The translations under genes were made by a program, and so were the position numbers. Shown piece after piece: positions 24,558 to 32,069 of a stretch of DNA of 64,000 nucleotides. A model generated the notes under the pieces. It was not told where the DNA came from, ran no database searches, and saw only the letters and a list, made by a program, of their open reading frames with translations. Positions within the stretch are counted from its first letter, which is position 1. Every line of letters begins with the position of its first letter. Location: NCBI GenBank assembly GCA_930990065.1, contig CAKNOA010000001.1:223191-287190 (forward strand), in the 5' to 3' direction. The stretch comes from an uncultured Clostridia bacterium. GTDB taxonomy: Bacteria; Bacillota; Clostridia; Oscillospirales; Acutalibacteraceae.

Positions 24558-24986
24558 TTAAATAGCCCCGCGGCGCCGGGCTTCCCGTAACAAAACGGGC
24601 TGAATGTCGGGATACGTCCAGGCGCCGGGGCATTCTTTTGCACAGACGACTTCCGCCATTTCATATTCTAACGTGTCCCGCCGCCCGGCTACCTCGGCCA
24701 TATACAGCATGCCAAAAGTCTCTTCCCCGGTGCTGACCCGGTTTTTTCCCGTTACGGAATAGGCGCATAGAGGCGTGAGGGTCTACGTAAAGGCGCCGGT
24801 TTCTTCTTCCAACTCCCGCCGGGCACACGCTTCGATCCGTTCGCCCGGTTCCCGGTGGCCACCGGGTATTTCATACGTATTCCGGTCTTTGTGACGGCAA
24901 AAGAATAAATCCGGCCCACTGTGGGCTATGATCACCGCAAAGCGCAGTTTTTCATCTGCTGCTGTTTCGTAAAAACGCACCTGCAT
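24558..24986 (-). pseudogene. NUDIX hydrolase gene interrupted by an in-frame amber codon
   Basis: From the ATG at 24986 (MQVRFYETAADE) the frame encodes a NUDIX domain with the box GGHREPGERIEACARRELEEETG, then meets TAG at 24785-24783. The same frame continues without other stops through TLTPLCAYSV and FGMLYMAEV to TAA at 24560-24558. Intact, it would be about 142 residues, normal for the MutT-like group. As read, the 67-residue product keeps the NUDIX box but lacks half the fold. It is the first gene of the deformylase-peroxiredoxin-dehydrogenase operon. Confidence 0.85.
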
Positions 24987-25013
24987 ACGACGTTTCCCCT
25001 CCCCGTTTTGTTC

Positions 25014-25042
25014 AGTATACCACACGGCAGAAAATCGCACAA
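25014..25042 (-). promoter_or_regulatory. Promoter of the NUDIX-deformylase operon
   Basis: TTGTGC and TATACT on the minus strand are 17 bases apart, 28 bases upstream of the NUDIX ATG. Confidence 0.65.
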
Positions 25043-25050
25043 GCGTTCCC

Positions 25051-25079
25051 TTGCCGGTAGGCCATCGGTGTGCTATGAT
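25051..25079 (+). promoter_or_regulatory. Promoter of the SdpI-like gene
   Basis: TTGCCG and TATGAT on the plus strand are 17 bases apart, divergent from and nearly back to back with the NUDIX operon promoter. Confidence 0.65.
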
Positions 25080-25117
25080 GAAGGAAAGTAGAATCGTTTG
25101 GAAGGGAGAACACATGT

Positions 25118-25513
25118 ATGGGATTCTGGCTTTTTTTGCTGATCTGTTCCCTGCTCATCCCCATCGTGACGATCGTGGGAGGGTTTATGATGTGGAAACA
25201 TCCCCCTAAAAAAATCAATGGAATTTATGGGTACCGCACCACCCGTTCCATGAAAAATCAGGATACCTGGCAATTTGCCCACCTGACGTGCGGCAAACTG
25301 TGGTGGAAAACGGGATGGATCATGCTGCCGCTTTCGGTTATCGCTATGCTGCCTTGTTTGGCTAGTCCGCAAGACACCATCGCACTGGTGAGCATTGTCC
25401 TTTGCCTAGTACAGTGCGGTGTGCTTATCGGCACCATTTGGCCGGTGGAATGGGCGCTAAAACAGCATTTTCATGAAGACGGCACCCGTAAAGACCCATC
25501 AAACCATGCGTAA
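25118..25513 (+). CDS. SdpI-family membrane protein
   Basis: A 131-residue integral membrane protein with three hydrophobic segments (about 3-25, 68-88, 92-112). The stretch INGIYGYRTTRSMKNQDTW...A is the SdpI-family signature. In Bacillus, SdpI gives immunity to the SDP toxin; most family members have no known role. No sdpC-like toxin gene is nearby. AAGGGAGAA precedes the ATG at 25118. Confidence 0.88.
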   Translation: MGFWLFLLICSLLIPIVTIVGGFMMWKHPPKKINGIYGYRTTRSMKNQDTWQFAHLTCGKLWWKTGWIMLPLSVIAMLPCLASPQDTIALVSIVLCLVQCGVLIGTIWPVEWALKQHFHEDGTRKDPSNHA

Positions 25514-25551
25514 AAAAAGCCCGCTACCGAGGTTTTGGTAGCGGGCCTTTT
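25512..25551. terminator. Bidirectional intrinsic terminator
   Basis: A perfect 10-bp stem GCCCGCTACC / GGTAGCGGGC, preceded by A7 and followed by CTTTTG, lies between the convergent SdpI-like and lipoprotein genes. Confidence 0.88.
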
Positions 25552-25574
25552 GCTATGCGGCTTTTCCCGGCTTT

Positions 25575-26552
25575 TTATTCCGCCGGCTTGTAGGTTACTC
25601 GTTCATTGACCAGGTCATCGGCGCTCCAATCCTCTATATCATACGCGCGCATGACCATTTCAATGGATTCCACTTTATCAATACCGCTTTCTTCCAGGGT
25701 GGAATCCGACCAGCTGATCCCGCTGTACATGCAAGCGCCCGGGGCCAGGGATACCGAAAAGAACGGGTCGACCATATAGCCGTTAATGGAGTCTTCTTCC
25801 GTTGTAAACATGACTTCTTTATCCGTCTTGTTTTCCAGATAAAGCTTTACGGTATAACCCCAAATTTCATCTTTTTCGGTTCCCAAAATCGTGATGGATA
25901 CGGCATCATTGTCCACCACAACGGTGTCTGTGGGCTGCGCTTCCCGTTCATATTTAACGGCTTTATCTTCCCCGTAAGGGTACACGTGGACTGTTTCTTC
26001 CGCTACCGGGTCTGCGCTCCAATCGTCGGAATCATATACCCGGAAAGCTAACTCAATATCGGTAAACGCACCAATCTGGTACTCTTCAAAAACCGAATCC
26101 ATAAACGAAATATCATCTTTCGCCTTTTTCCCCGGCGCCACTTCCGACGCCAGTACACCTGAGCACTCCAGCCCATTGACCAGCGCATAATCCACGCTGA
26201 ACATGTAGGTTTTGTCGCTCGATTTATTTTCCAGATCCACATCCAGGGAATACCCAAAAATATCACTGTACGTCAGGCCCGTGATCACAATGGAACAGGC
26301 GTCATTATCCACGGCGGTAACCGGGTCAAAACTAACCGATCCTTCCTGCGCCGTACTGTCCGGTTTTTGTGTCAGATTCGATTCTTTTTCACTGTCCTCG
26401 GTAGTGCTTTCGGTCGTACTTTCGGTTTTCTGGCTGTTTTCGGAACTCGCTCCGGTCCCAGCATTACTTTGGCTTTCCGTCCCGTCCCCGCTGCAGGCCG
26501 CTGTACTTAGCGCCATCAGGCAGCACAGGCAGAAAGCTATGATCTTTTTCAT
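25575..26552 (-). CDS. Two-repeat surface lipoprotein of unknown function
   Basis: A 325-residue predicted lipoprotein: basic start, hydrophobic segment and lipobox LSTAAC with the modified Cys at about 20. A Ser/Thr/Glu-rich linker follows (about 22-72), then two similar domains of about 110 residues (roughly 80-195 and 215-322). Each begins VDNDA-SI-I, contains GY-L/K-LENK-SDK, and ends with a D-DWSAD motif, so the protein arose by internal duplication of a beta-rich module. The name is not recognised beyond that; the fold looks Ig- or DUF4352-like. GGAGGGG precedes the ATG. It appears to be a single-gene unit. Confidence 0.8.
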   Translation of the reverse strand: MKKIIAFCLCCLMALSTAACSGDGTESQSNAGTGASSENSQKTESTTESTTEDSEKESNLTQKPDSTAQEGSVSFDPVTAVDNDACSIVITGLTYSDIFGYSLDVDLENKSSDKTYMFSVDYALVNGLECSGVLASEVAPGKKAKDDISFMDSVFEEYQIGAFTDIELAFRVYDSDDWSADPVAEETVHVYPYGEDKAVKYEREAQPTDTVVVDNDAVSITILGTEKDEIWGYTVKLYLENKTDKEVMFTTEEDSINGYMVDPFFSVSLAPGACMYSGISWSDSTLEESGIDKVESIEMVMRAYDIEDWSADDLVNERVTYKPAE

Positions 26553-26662
26553 TCTTTACCCCTCCAAAATGGATTTGTAGAATTGAGCCGCATTTTGATT
26601 ATTATATCATAGAAGAGCCCTAAAATCTAGAACATTTTGTCTGATTTCATCGGTATTACGCA

Positions 26663-26700
26663 TAAAAAACGCTGCTGGATAAAACCAGCAGCATTTTTTA
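26663..26700 (-). terminator. Intrinsic terminator of the flavodoxin-fold gene pair
   Basis: A perfect 8-bp stem GCTGCTGG / CCAGCAGC has A-run and T-run flanks on both sides and lies directly after the stop at 26702. It could also act on the plus strand. Confidence 0.85.
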
Positions 26701-26701
26701 T

Positions 26702-27322
26702 TTATCTTACATTTGTTTCTTTTTCGATGCTCATGGTTGCCATTTCGTCCCGGGGGATCCCGTTTTTCTTCCCATAGGATTCCCAGTATTTGGTAGAAGC
26801 TTTCAGGAACATATTTTTTGTCAGTGGCATGGTCACACGCTGGACGGACCAGGTCCCTTTTTCCATGTTAGCCGCCAACCGGCGGATTTTGCGCTCCACC
26901 AGCCACCGGAACGGCGTCTGCAAAATGGCCTCCCCGCTCCCGATTTTTAGGACCGAACCAAATGTGAGCCCATTTTTACGGCAGAAAAGCTTGACCATAT
27001 CGATAGCCACATCGTTTTGCTCCGGTTCCAAAAAGCCACAGTTAATGAGTACCGAAACCGTGGGCTTCCCCGGAAAGCCGTTCTGCTCCCATTCCTTTAA
27101 AAAGCGCAATAGCGGCACAGGAAGGCCGTCGGCATATAAAGGAAATACCAGCAGCACATGGGAAAATTCCTGGATTTTTTTTCCAATCTCCCCGGCTTTT
27201 GGCCCAGTGACTGAAAACGTTTCAGTAGGAAGGCGGCTATATTTTTCAAAAAGCGCCGCATACTGTTTGGAGTTGGAACGGGGCGCCCGGGGGCTGCCGT
27301 TTAAAATCATGATTTTTTCCAT
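26702..27322 (-). CDS. NAD(P)H-dependent FMN reductase-like protein
   Basis: A 206-residue flavodoxin-fold protein. The N-terminal MILNGSPRAPRSNSKQYA is the phosphate-binding loop for FMN, followed by VLLVFPLYADGLPVPLLRFL and SVLINCGFLEPEQ. A basic C-terminal region (about 140-200) probably supports dimerisation. It would be a flavin or quinone-type oxidoreductase; the partner is unknown. It overlaps the upstream flavodoxin-family gene by 16 bases, so the two are coupled. Confidence 0.8.
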   Translation of the reverse strand: MEKIMILNGSPRAPRSNSKQYAALFEKYSRLPTETFSVTGPKAGEIGKKIQEFSHVLLVFPLYADGLPVPLLRFLKEWEQNGFPGKPTVSVLINCGFLEPEQNDVAIDMVKLFCRKNGLTFGSVLKIGSGEAILQTPFRWLVERKIRRLAANMEKGTWSVQRVTMPLTKNMFLKASTKYWESYGKKNGIPRDEMATMSIEKETNVR

Positions 27323-27825
27323 GCTGCCAGCTCCTTTCGCACGGTTTCTTCCACCTGTTCGTCCGGCACAAAGCGGATTTCGTACTGCGCAAAACCCATG
27401 TTTTTCGCATTGCGGGCCACTAAACGGCGGAATACCTCTTGTTCCTCTTTTGTATCGGCCCCGTAGGCCACAATCAACGCTTGCTTGGGCACCACCGCGC
27501 GCTGCACGTGGTGGGTTTCCCCGTCGACCAAGCGGATAAACGCCATTTGCACCGGAATAGCCCGCTCCAACATGGTTTTCATGGGAACATCATACCCGCC
27601 ATAGCAAATGCGGCTGACATAAATCACCCGGCCACTTTTCGCAAGGCACGGATATACCTTGACCGCATCATCGCGGATCACGCACTGGCCGGGTGTTTTG
27701 ACCCAACAGCCAAAGCAACCTACGCAGCGGTTGATTTTCAGCGCGGACACGTCAAATAGTTGACAGTCGGCATCCAAAAGCTCCGTTGGGAGCGATAAGG
27801 GGCGGTCAGATAAAATGGTTTTCAC
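27307..27825 (-). CDS. Flavodoxin-family protein with cysteine motif (iron-sulfur flavoprotein-like)
   Basis: A 172-residue protein with a flavodoxin-like fold. It lacks the usual N-terminal GSPR loop (it has LSDRPLSLPT) but has the CVGCFGCWVKTPGQC cluster (about 35-50) typical of iron-sulfur flavoprotein-type reductases, and YVSRICYGGYDVPMK. It may bind FMN with or without a 4Fe-4S cluster. It starts with GTG at 27825 (GAGGTGATC upstream) and is the first gene of the pair. A consensus promoter with an embedded inverted repeat lies 133 bases upstream. Confidence 0.78.
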   Translation of the reverse strand: MKTILSDRPLSLPTELLDADCQLFDVSALKINRCVGCFGCWVKTPGQCVIRDDAVKVYPCLAKSGRVIYVSRICYGGYDVPMKTMLERAIPVQMAFIRLVDGETHHVQRAVVPKQALIVAYGADTKEEQEVFRRLVARNAKNMGFAQYEIRFVPDEQVEETVRKELAAWKKS

Positions 27826-27915
27826 AGATCAGATCACCTCGTATTTTCTCATCAAATTGATACTAGTATGGCTGTAAGTGGCGGCGCCATGCTGAAAAAC
27901 AAGCAGCGCCCCCCA

Positions 27916-27944
27916 AAAAAAAGCCTGATACCGGCTTTCTATAC
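27916..27944 (-). terminator. Short hairpin with T-run in the leader of the reductase pair
   Basis: On the minus strand AAAGCC-N7-GGCTTT is followed by more T residues, inside the transcript that would start near 27951. It may attenuate the reductase genes or catch read-through from the MATE gene. Confidence 0.55.
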
Positions 27945-27957
27945 GCCAGCCGCGCGT

Positions 27958-27986
27958 ATTATACACAGGAAATTCCCCTGTGTCAA
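27958..27986 (-). promoter_or_regulatory. Consensus promoter with internal operator-like palindrome
   Basis: Perfect TTGACA and TATAAT on the minus strand are 17 bases apart. The spacer and flanks contain the inverted repeat ACACAGG-N7-CCTGTGT (27961-27981), so a repressor could sit exactly between -35 and -10. It lies inside the end of the MATE reading frame. Confidence 0.8.
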
Positions 27987-29491
27987 GCTGAGGCCAAACG
28001 CAAAAACGGAGCTTTTCTTTTCCCCAAAAAGAAAAAACTCCGTTTTGCCGAAAACCCGACTGGCTCCCCATAAAAACCAGCGAAAACGCCCAAGAAAACT
28101 GGAAAAACGTCCCCGTTATGCCTTGTTTTTCTGGGGTAAAATTTTTTATCCCGGTGGCGTAAGAGCAGGAAATACCCGGTACACAAAGTCACATTGACAA
28201 GGGCCGAAATCGGCACCGCCAAGCTGATCAGATACATACCCGTGTCCGGCTGAATGCTGAAAAAGTACGACAGCGGGATGCGCACCAAAAAAGCGGAAAA
28301 CAGCCCCTGGGCCATGACAAACAGCGTGTGCTCCCGTCCGTTAAAGTACCCCAAAAAGCAGAAAGTAAACGCAATAATCAGGTATTCCCACGAACAGCCC
28401 CGCAGGTATTCCTGGGCTCCCGCCAGCACTTTCAGGTCGTTACTAAAGAGCGACGCCAGCTGCCACCCGGCAAAGAAGGTGAGCAGGAACATGACCACCC
28501 CAAAGCCCACCGAAATGCTCTGGGCCAGAAAAAGCGAGCGGTCAGCCCGTTTTTTGTTCCCGGCCCCCATATTCTGGGCCACGAAAGCCGACAGAGCCGA
28601 CATAAACGCCATGGGGACAATCGATAGGAACACAAACAGTTTTTCCGAAATGCCCACCCCGGCGGAAGCAATCACCCCCAGGGTGTTGACAATGCTGGTG
28701 ATAATCAAAAACGACATATTGGTCAGAAAATCCTGCAGGGCAATGGGCGAACCCACCTGCAAGATCCGGCCAATGGTCCCTTTGGCGGCATGCCACTGTT
28801 CTTTGATGGAAAACGGCAGCGGGTGCTTTTGGATATATCCGAACGAAAAAAACACGCTCACGGCCTGGGCGATCACCGTCGCCAGCGCCGCCCCGGCGGC
28901 ATCCAGGTGGAACCCCGCCACAAACAATAAATCCAGCCCCACATTGACAAGGCAGGCAATCAGTACAAACAAAAACGGCGAACGGGAGTTCCCCAGCCCG
29001 CGGAAAATCCCGCTGATCCCGTTATAGGCCGTAATAAACAGAATACCGGCCGAACAGATGCGGATATACCGCACCGTTTCATCCAGCGCGACGGCAGGTA
29101 CATTCATCAGCTGGGCGGCCTCCGGGGCAAACAAAATCATCAAAACGGTCAACACCGCCGCCATCACCACAAACAGCCGGATTTGTCCGGCCACCACCTG
29201 CCCGGCGCGGTCGCGGTCTTTGGCCCCGACGGCTTTTCCCAGCAGCACCGTCACCCCCATGGTCAGCCCGGTGATCAGGGAGGTAATCACCTGCATGACC
29301 TGGCTGCCGGTGGCAACCGCCGACACGCTGGCCGTAGGAGAAAATTGCCCCACAACCACCAAATCCACCCCGCCATAAAACGCTTGCAGCAGCAGGGACA
29401 GCATCAGCGGCAGGGCAAAACGGATGAGCGGGGGCAAAATGGGCCCCGACAAAAACGCGTTTTCCCCATACGCTTCTTTTTCATTTTCCAT
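27983..29491 (-). CDS. MATE-family multidrug efflux transporter, probably frameshifted near its C-terminus
   Basis: A 502-residue MATE protein with about 12 membrane segments in two halves (ILPPLIRFALPLMLSLLLQ near the start; GIFRGLGNSRSPF in the middle). It exports cationic drugs by Na+ or H+ antiport. MATE proteins are usually 440-460 residues. Here the frame runs about 45 residues past the last helix, through a terminator hairpin and a promoter. One extra A in the A6 tract at 28142-28147 would give DKKILPQKNKA and a stop at 28116, the expected length. The ATG at 29491 has GGAGGAATC upstream. Confidence 0.88.
   Translation of the reverse strand: MENEKEAYGENAFLSGPILPPLIRFALPLMLSLLLQAFYGGVDLVVVGQFSPTASVSAVATGSQVMQVITSLITGLTMGVTVLLGKAVGAKDRDRAGQVVAGQIRLFVVMAAVLTVLMILFAPEAAQLMNVPAVALDETVRYIRICSAGILFITAYNGISGIFRGLGNSRSPFLFVLIACLVNVGLDLLFVAGFHLDAAGAALATVIAQAVSVFFSFGYIQKHPLPFSIKEQWHAAKGTIGRILQVGSPIALQDFLTNMSFLIITSIVNTLGVIASAGVGISEKLFVFLSIVPMAFMSALSAFVAQNMGAGNKKRADRSLFLAQSISVGFGVVMFLLTFFAGWQLASLFSNDLKVLAGAQEYLRGCSWEYLIIAFTFCFLGYFNGREHTLFVMAQGLFSAFLVRIPLSYFFSIQPDTGMYLISLAVPISALVNVTLCTGYFLLLRHRDKKFYPRKTRHNGDVFPVFLGVFAGFYGEPVGFSAKRSFFFLGKRKAPFLRLASA
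28003..28046 (-). terminator. Terminator-like hairpin inside the extended MATE frame
   Basis: AAAACGGAG / CTCCGTTTT form a 9-bp stem with a 26-base A/T-rich loop; the minus strand continues with TTTTTG. Its position fits the end of an unshifted MATE gene at 28116. Confidence 0.65.
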
Positions 29492-29523
29492 TCTGATTCC
29501 TCCGTACAAACAAAAATCGGCGC

Positions 29524-29560
29524 AACAAAAATCGCCAACAAGCATACACTTGTTGGCGAT
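29524..29560 (-). terminator. Attenuator-like terminator in the MATE leader
   Basis: A perfect 12-bp stem (ATCGCCAACAAG, 6-base loop, CTTGTTGGCGAT) followed on the minus strand by TTTTGTT lies between the promoter (29596-29625) and the MATE ribosome-binding site. It would stop transcription before the gene unless relieved. The leader just upstream holds GGCGC that could pair with GCGCC after the stem as an alternative fold. Confidence 0.75.
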
Positions 29561-29595
29561 AATGTATCAAACGAAGCGCCTCTTGGAGCTGGCTT

Positions 29596-29625
29596 ATCAT
29601 AGCACAACCCTTGCTGCACTGTCAA
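29596..29625 (-). promoter_or_regulatory. Promoter of the MATE gene
   Basis: Perfect TTGACA and TATGAT on the minus strand are 18 bases apart. Transcription would start near 29589, giving a leader of about 100 bases that contains the attenuator-like hairpin. Confidence 0.8.
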
Positions 29626-29686
29626 GGGTTGCCCTATCCTTTAGGCAAAGTTTTTGATAAACCGCTGCGATTGTTTCTATCGGGCC

Positions 29687-30079
29687 TTACTCGATAGGCT
29701 CCGTTTTGGGCTTATGGGTTTTGACCCCAAACGAAAAGTAGAAGATATGGAAAAGCCACACCCCGGCCAGTACGATTTGCCCGATCGGTACCTGGTTCAT
29801 CATCACAAAGCCGATGGTCATCAGGATGGTTACCAAAATCATAATCCGCACTTTCGTTTTTCGGGTCATGCCCTGCCCTTTGACAAAGCTTTCTAAATTA
29901 TTCTTATATAGTTTTGTGCGAAGGAACCAGGCGTGCAGTCTGGGGGAACTTTTCGCAAAGCTCCACGCTGCCAGCAATAAAAACGGAAACGCGGGCAAAA
30001 GCGGCAGTATGGCGCCTAGAGCCCCCAGCCCCAGCCCGATACAGCCGAGCGTCAAATACAATCCCTTTTTGATTTTCAT
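29687..30079 (-). CDS. DUF454 (YbaN-family) membrane protein
   Basis: A 130-residue DUF454 protein with three to four hydrophobic segments (about 5-45, 78-98, 102-118). The conserved start LGCIGLGLGALGAILPLLPAFPFLLLAAWSFAKSSPRLHAWF is the family hallmark. Function is unknown. The ATG at 30079 has GGGAGG upstream and forms an ATGA overlap with the YgbA-type gene, so it is the last member of the metal-linked operon. Confidence 0.88.
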   Translation of the reverse strand: MKIKKGLYLTLGCIGLGLGALGAILPLLPAFPFLLLAAWSFAKSSPRLHAWFLRTKLYKNNLESFVKGQGMTRKTKVRIMILVTILMTIGFVMMNQVPIGQIVLAGVWLFHIFYFSFGVKTHKPKTEPIE

Positions 30080-30411
30080 CGTGATGCCTCCCTTTTTTCT
30101 TTTTTCGATTCCATGGCATGCGATAGGGCCATGATCGGATGCGTCAGCAACATGCGGGGCCCCGAAAACCGCATGACTTCCCGGATTTTTTCCCGCATAT
30201 CCGGCCGGTAACAATGCACCGAACAATTCGAGCAAAAAGTTTTGGTTTCCATAAACGGGCATTTATCACTGCGCAGGTGGGCGTATGCTTCCAAGGACGC
30301 ACACTCTTTGCAAAGGCCATGGCGGGTATGGTGGCGGCGCCGGCAATAAAGGGCGATCATGTACGAAACCATCCTTTTTTCCCGTTCCCGCTTACTGCTA
30401 GTCGTTTTCAT
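30076..30411 (-). CDS. YgbA-type nitrous oxide-stimulated promoter family protein
   Basis: A 111-residue soluble protein of the YgbA_NO family. It has a basic helical N-terminus (SKREREKRMVSYMIALYC) and seven cysteines (about 23, 34, 37, 51, 60, 63, 67) in CRRRHH, CKEC, KCPF and CSNCSVHC, followed by RPDMREKIREVMRFSGPRMLLTHP. The cysteines probably bind iron or a cluster. Enterobacterial relatives are induced by nitric oxide and help growth under nitrosative stress. It shares TGATG with the CydC-like stop and ATGA with DUF454, so the three genes are tightly coupled. Confidence 0.88.
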   Translation of the reverse strand: MKTTSSKREREKRMVSYMIALYCRRRHHTRHGLCKECASLEAYAHLRSDKCPFMETKTFCSNCSVHCYRPDMREKIREVMRFSGPRMLLTHPIMALSHAMESKKEKREASR

Positions 30412-32069
30412 CAGCTCATCCTCCCCTTTTCCACCGAATAGACCGTATCGGCCACCCGCATAGTAGAGGGCCGGTGCGATACCAGCACGACGGTTTTGCC
30501 CTGCCGCTCTTCCTGCAGGGCTTTCAGGATGACGGCTTCATTCAGGCTATCCAAGTTGCTGGTGGGTTCGTCCAAAAGCAGGAACGGTGCGTCGTGTAAA
30601 AAAGCCCGGGCCAGCCCCAGCCGCTGGCGTTCCCCACCGGACAACGTATCGCCCAGTTCTCCCACCGGGGTGTCGTACCCTTTAGGTAGGGACAGAATAA
30701 AATTGTGAATGGACGCTTTCCGGCAGGCTTCTTCGATCTGCCGGTCGGTGGCATGGAGCCGGGCAATTCGTAAGTTATTTTTGATGCTGTCGTGGAACAG
30801 GTGGGTATCCTGGGTGACAAAGCTTTCCATGTCCCGCAGGTTCTCTGTATTGATGGCTTTAACATCCGTCTTCGACACCCAAACGTGCCCGTTTTGTGTA
30901 TCCCAAAACCGCATAAAGAGTTTGAGTAATGTCGATTTCCCGCTGCCGCTCTTCCCTTTGATTCCTATAATGGAGTTTTCCGGTACCCGAACCGAAATAT
31001 CATCCAGCACCTTACCGTCCCCGTACGAAAACGTGACATGATCGGCCCCAGCCCCGGAAAAAGAAACCGCAGGCTGTCCGGTCATATCCTGTACCACCGG
31101 CGATTCATCCAGCAGATCCAGCACCCGGTTCCCGGCTGCAAAGGTCGACTGCAGTGTACTACCCAGGGCAGCCAGGGCGCTGACAGGCCCAAAGGAAGAA
31201 AACAGCGCCAGGGTAGATAGCCACACCCCTTCCGCTTCGATCATCCCCTGCTGGAATAGGAAAAGCGCGATAAACAGCATACAGAGGTCAAAAAACAGCA
31301 CCGCAAACCCGGTGATAGCGGCATTTTTTCCCGCCATGCGCTTCATTTTTTCTTCTTCTTTTGCGAGCCTGTCCGTTTGTTCGTTCATGTGAGCCAAACG
31401 GGTTTTCCCCTGCCCATATTGCAAAATTTCTGTTAGTCCCCGCAAACTATCCAGTACAAAGCTGGAAAGTTTGCCCGACTGGGTGCGGAAGAGTAAGCCA
31501 TCCTGCCCGCTTTTTTTCGAAATGATCACCGGAATGAGGACCCCCACAACCCCATAGGCTATGAGTGCCAATAGCCCCAGCACCCAGTGGAACGAGCCGA
31601 TAAACAGGCAGAGCAGGATTGTAAAGAGTACCGCAATCAATACGGGCGAAATCGTGTGCGCATAAAATACTTCCAATAGTTCAATATCCGATGTAATGAC
31701 GGCAATGAGGTTTCCCTTTTCTTTGCCTTCCAATTTCGCCGGGCAGAGCCGCCGCAGCGCCCGGAATACCCGGTCCCGCAACAGCGCCAATAGTTTAAAG
31801 GCAATAAAGTGGTTACATGCCTGTTCCCCATAGCGCAATACGCCCCGCAGCAGGGCCATACACCCCAAAATCACAAAAAGGACGGCAAAGAAACCGGGTT
31901 CTGTCCCCCTTGCAGCCATGATAAGGCCATATCCGCCGCATACCGTGAGGAAGGCAGCACATAAGTGCCCGATAAGGCCCATCAGGACGGCCAAACCCAT
32001 ATACCCCCCAAGGGGTTTTACCAAGCCAATCAGCCGGGCCATCACCTGAAATCCGCTGCGATTTTTCAT
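30411..32069 (-). CDS. CydC-like ABC exporter half-transporter
   Basis: A 552-residue fused permease-ATPase. Six membrane helices (about 15-300) precede an ABC domain with Walker A GKSGSGKSTLLKLF, signature LSGGERQRLGLARAF and Walker B FLLLDEPTSNLD. It closely resembles CydC, which with CydD exports cysteine/glutathione and is needed for cytochrome bd assembly. No cydAB genes are nearby, so the cargo may differ here. ATGA overlap with the CydD-like gene shows the two make one heterodimer. Confidence 0.87.
   Translation of the reverse strand: MKNRSGFQVMARLIGLVKPLGGYMGLAVLMGLIGHLCAAFLTVCGGYGLIMAARGTEPGFFAVLFVILGCMALLRGVLRYGEQACNHFIAFKLLALLRDRVFRALRRLCPAKLEGKEKGNLIAVITSDIELLEVFYAHTISPVLIAVLFTILLCLFIGSFHWVLGLLALIAYGVVGVLIPVIISKKSGQDGLLFRTQSGKLSSFVLDSLRGLTEILQYGQGKTRLAHMNEQTDRLAKEEEKMKRMAGKNAAITGFAVLFFDLCMLFIALFLFQQGMIEAEGVWLSTLALFSSFGPVSALAALGSTLQSTFAAGNRVLDLLDESPVVQDMTGQPAVSFSGAGADHVTFSYGDGKVLDDISVRVPENSIIGIKGKSGSGKSTLLKLFMRFWDTQNGHVWVSKTDVKAINTENLRDMESFVTQDTHLFHDSIKNNLRIARLHATDRQIEEACRKASIHNFILSLPKGYDTPVGELGDTLSGGERQRLGLARAFLHDAPFLLLDEPTSNLDSLNEAVILKALQEERQGKTVVLVSHRPSTMRVADTVYSVEKGRMS

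Noticed and set aside
24783..24785. Recoding of the NUDIX amber codon as pyrrolysine
   Set aside because: No pyl genes or stem-loop element are visible, and NUDIX enzymes are not known to need it.
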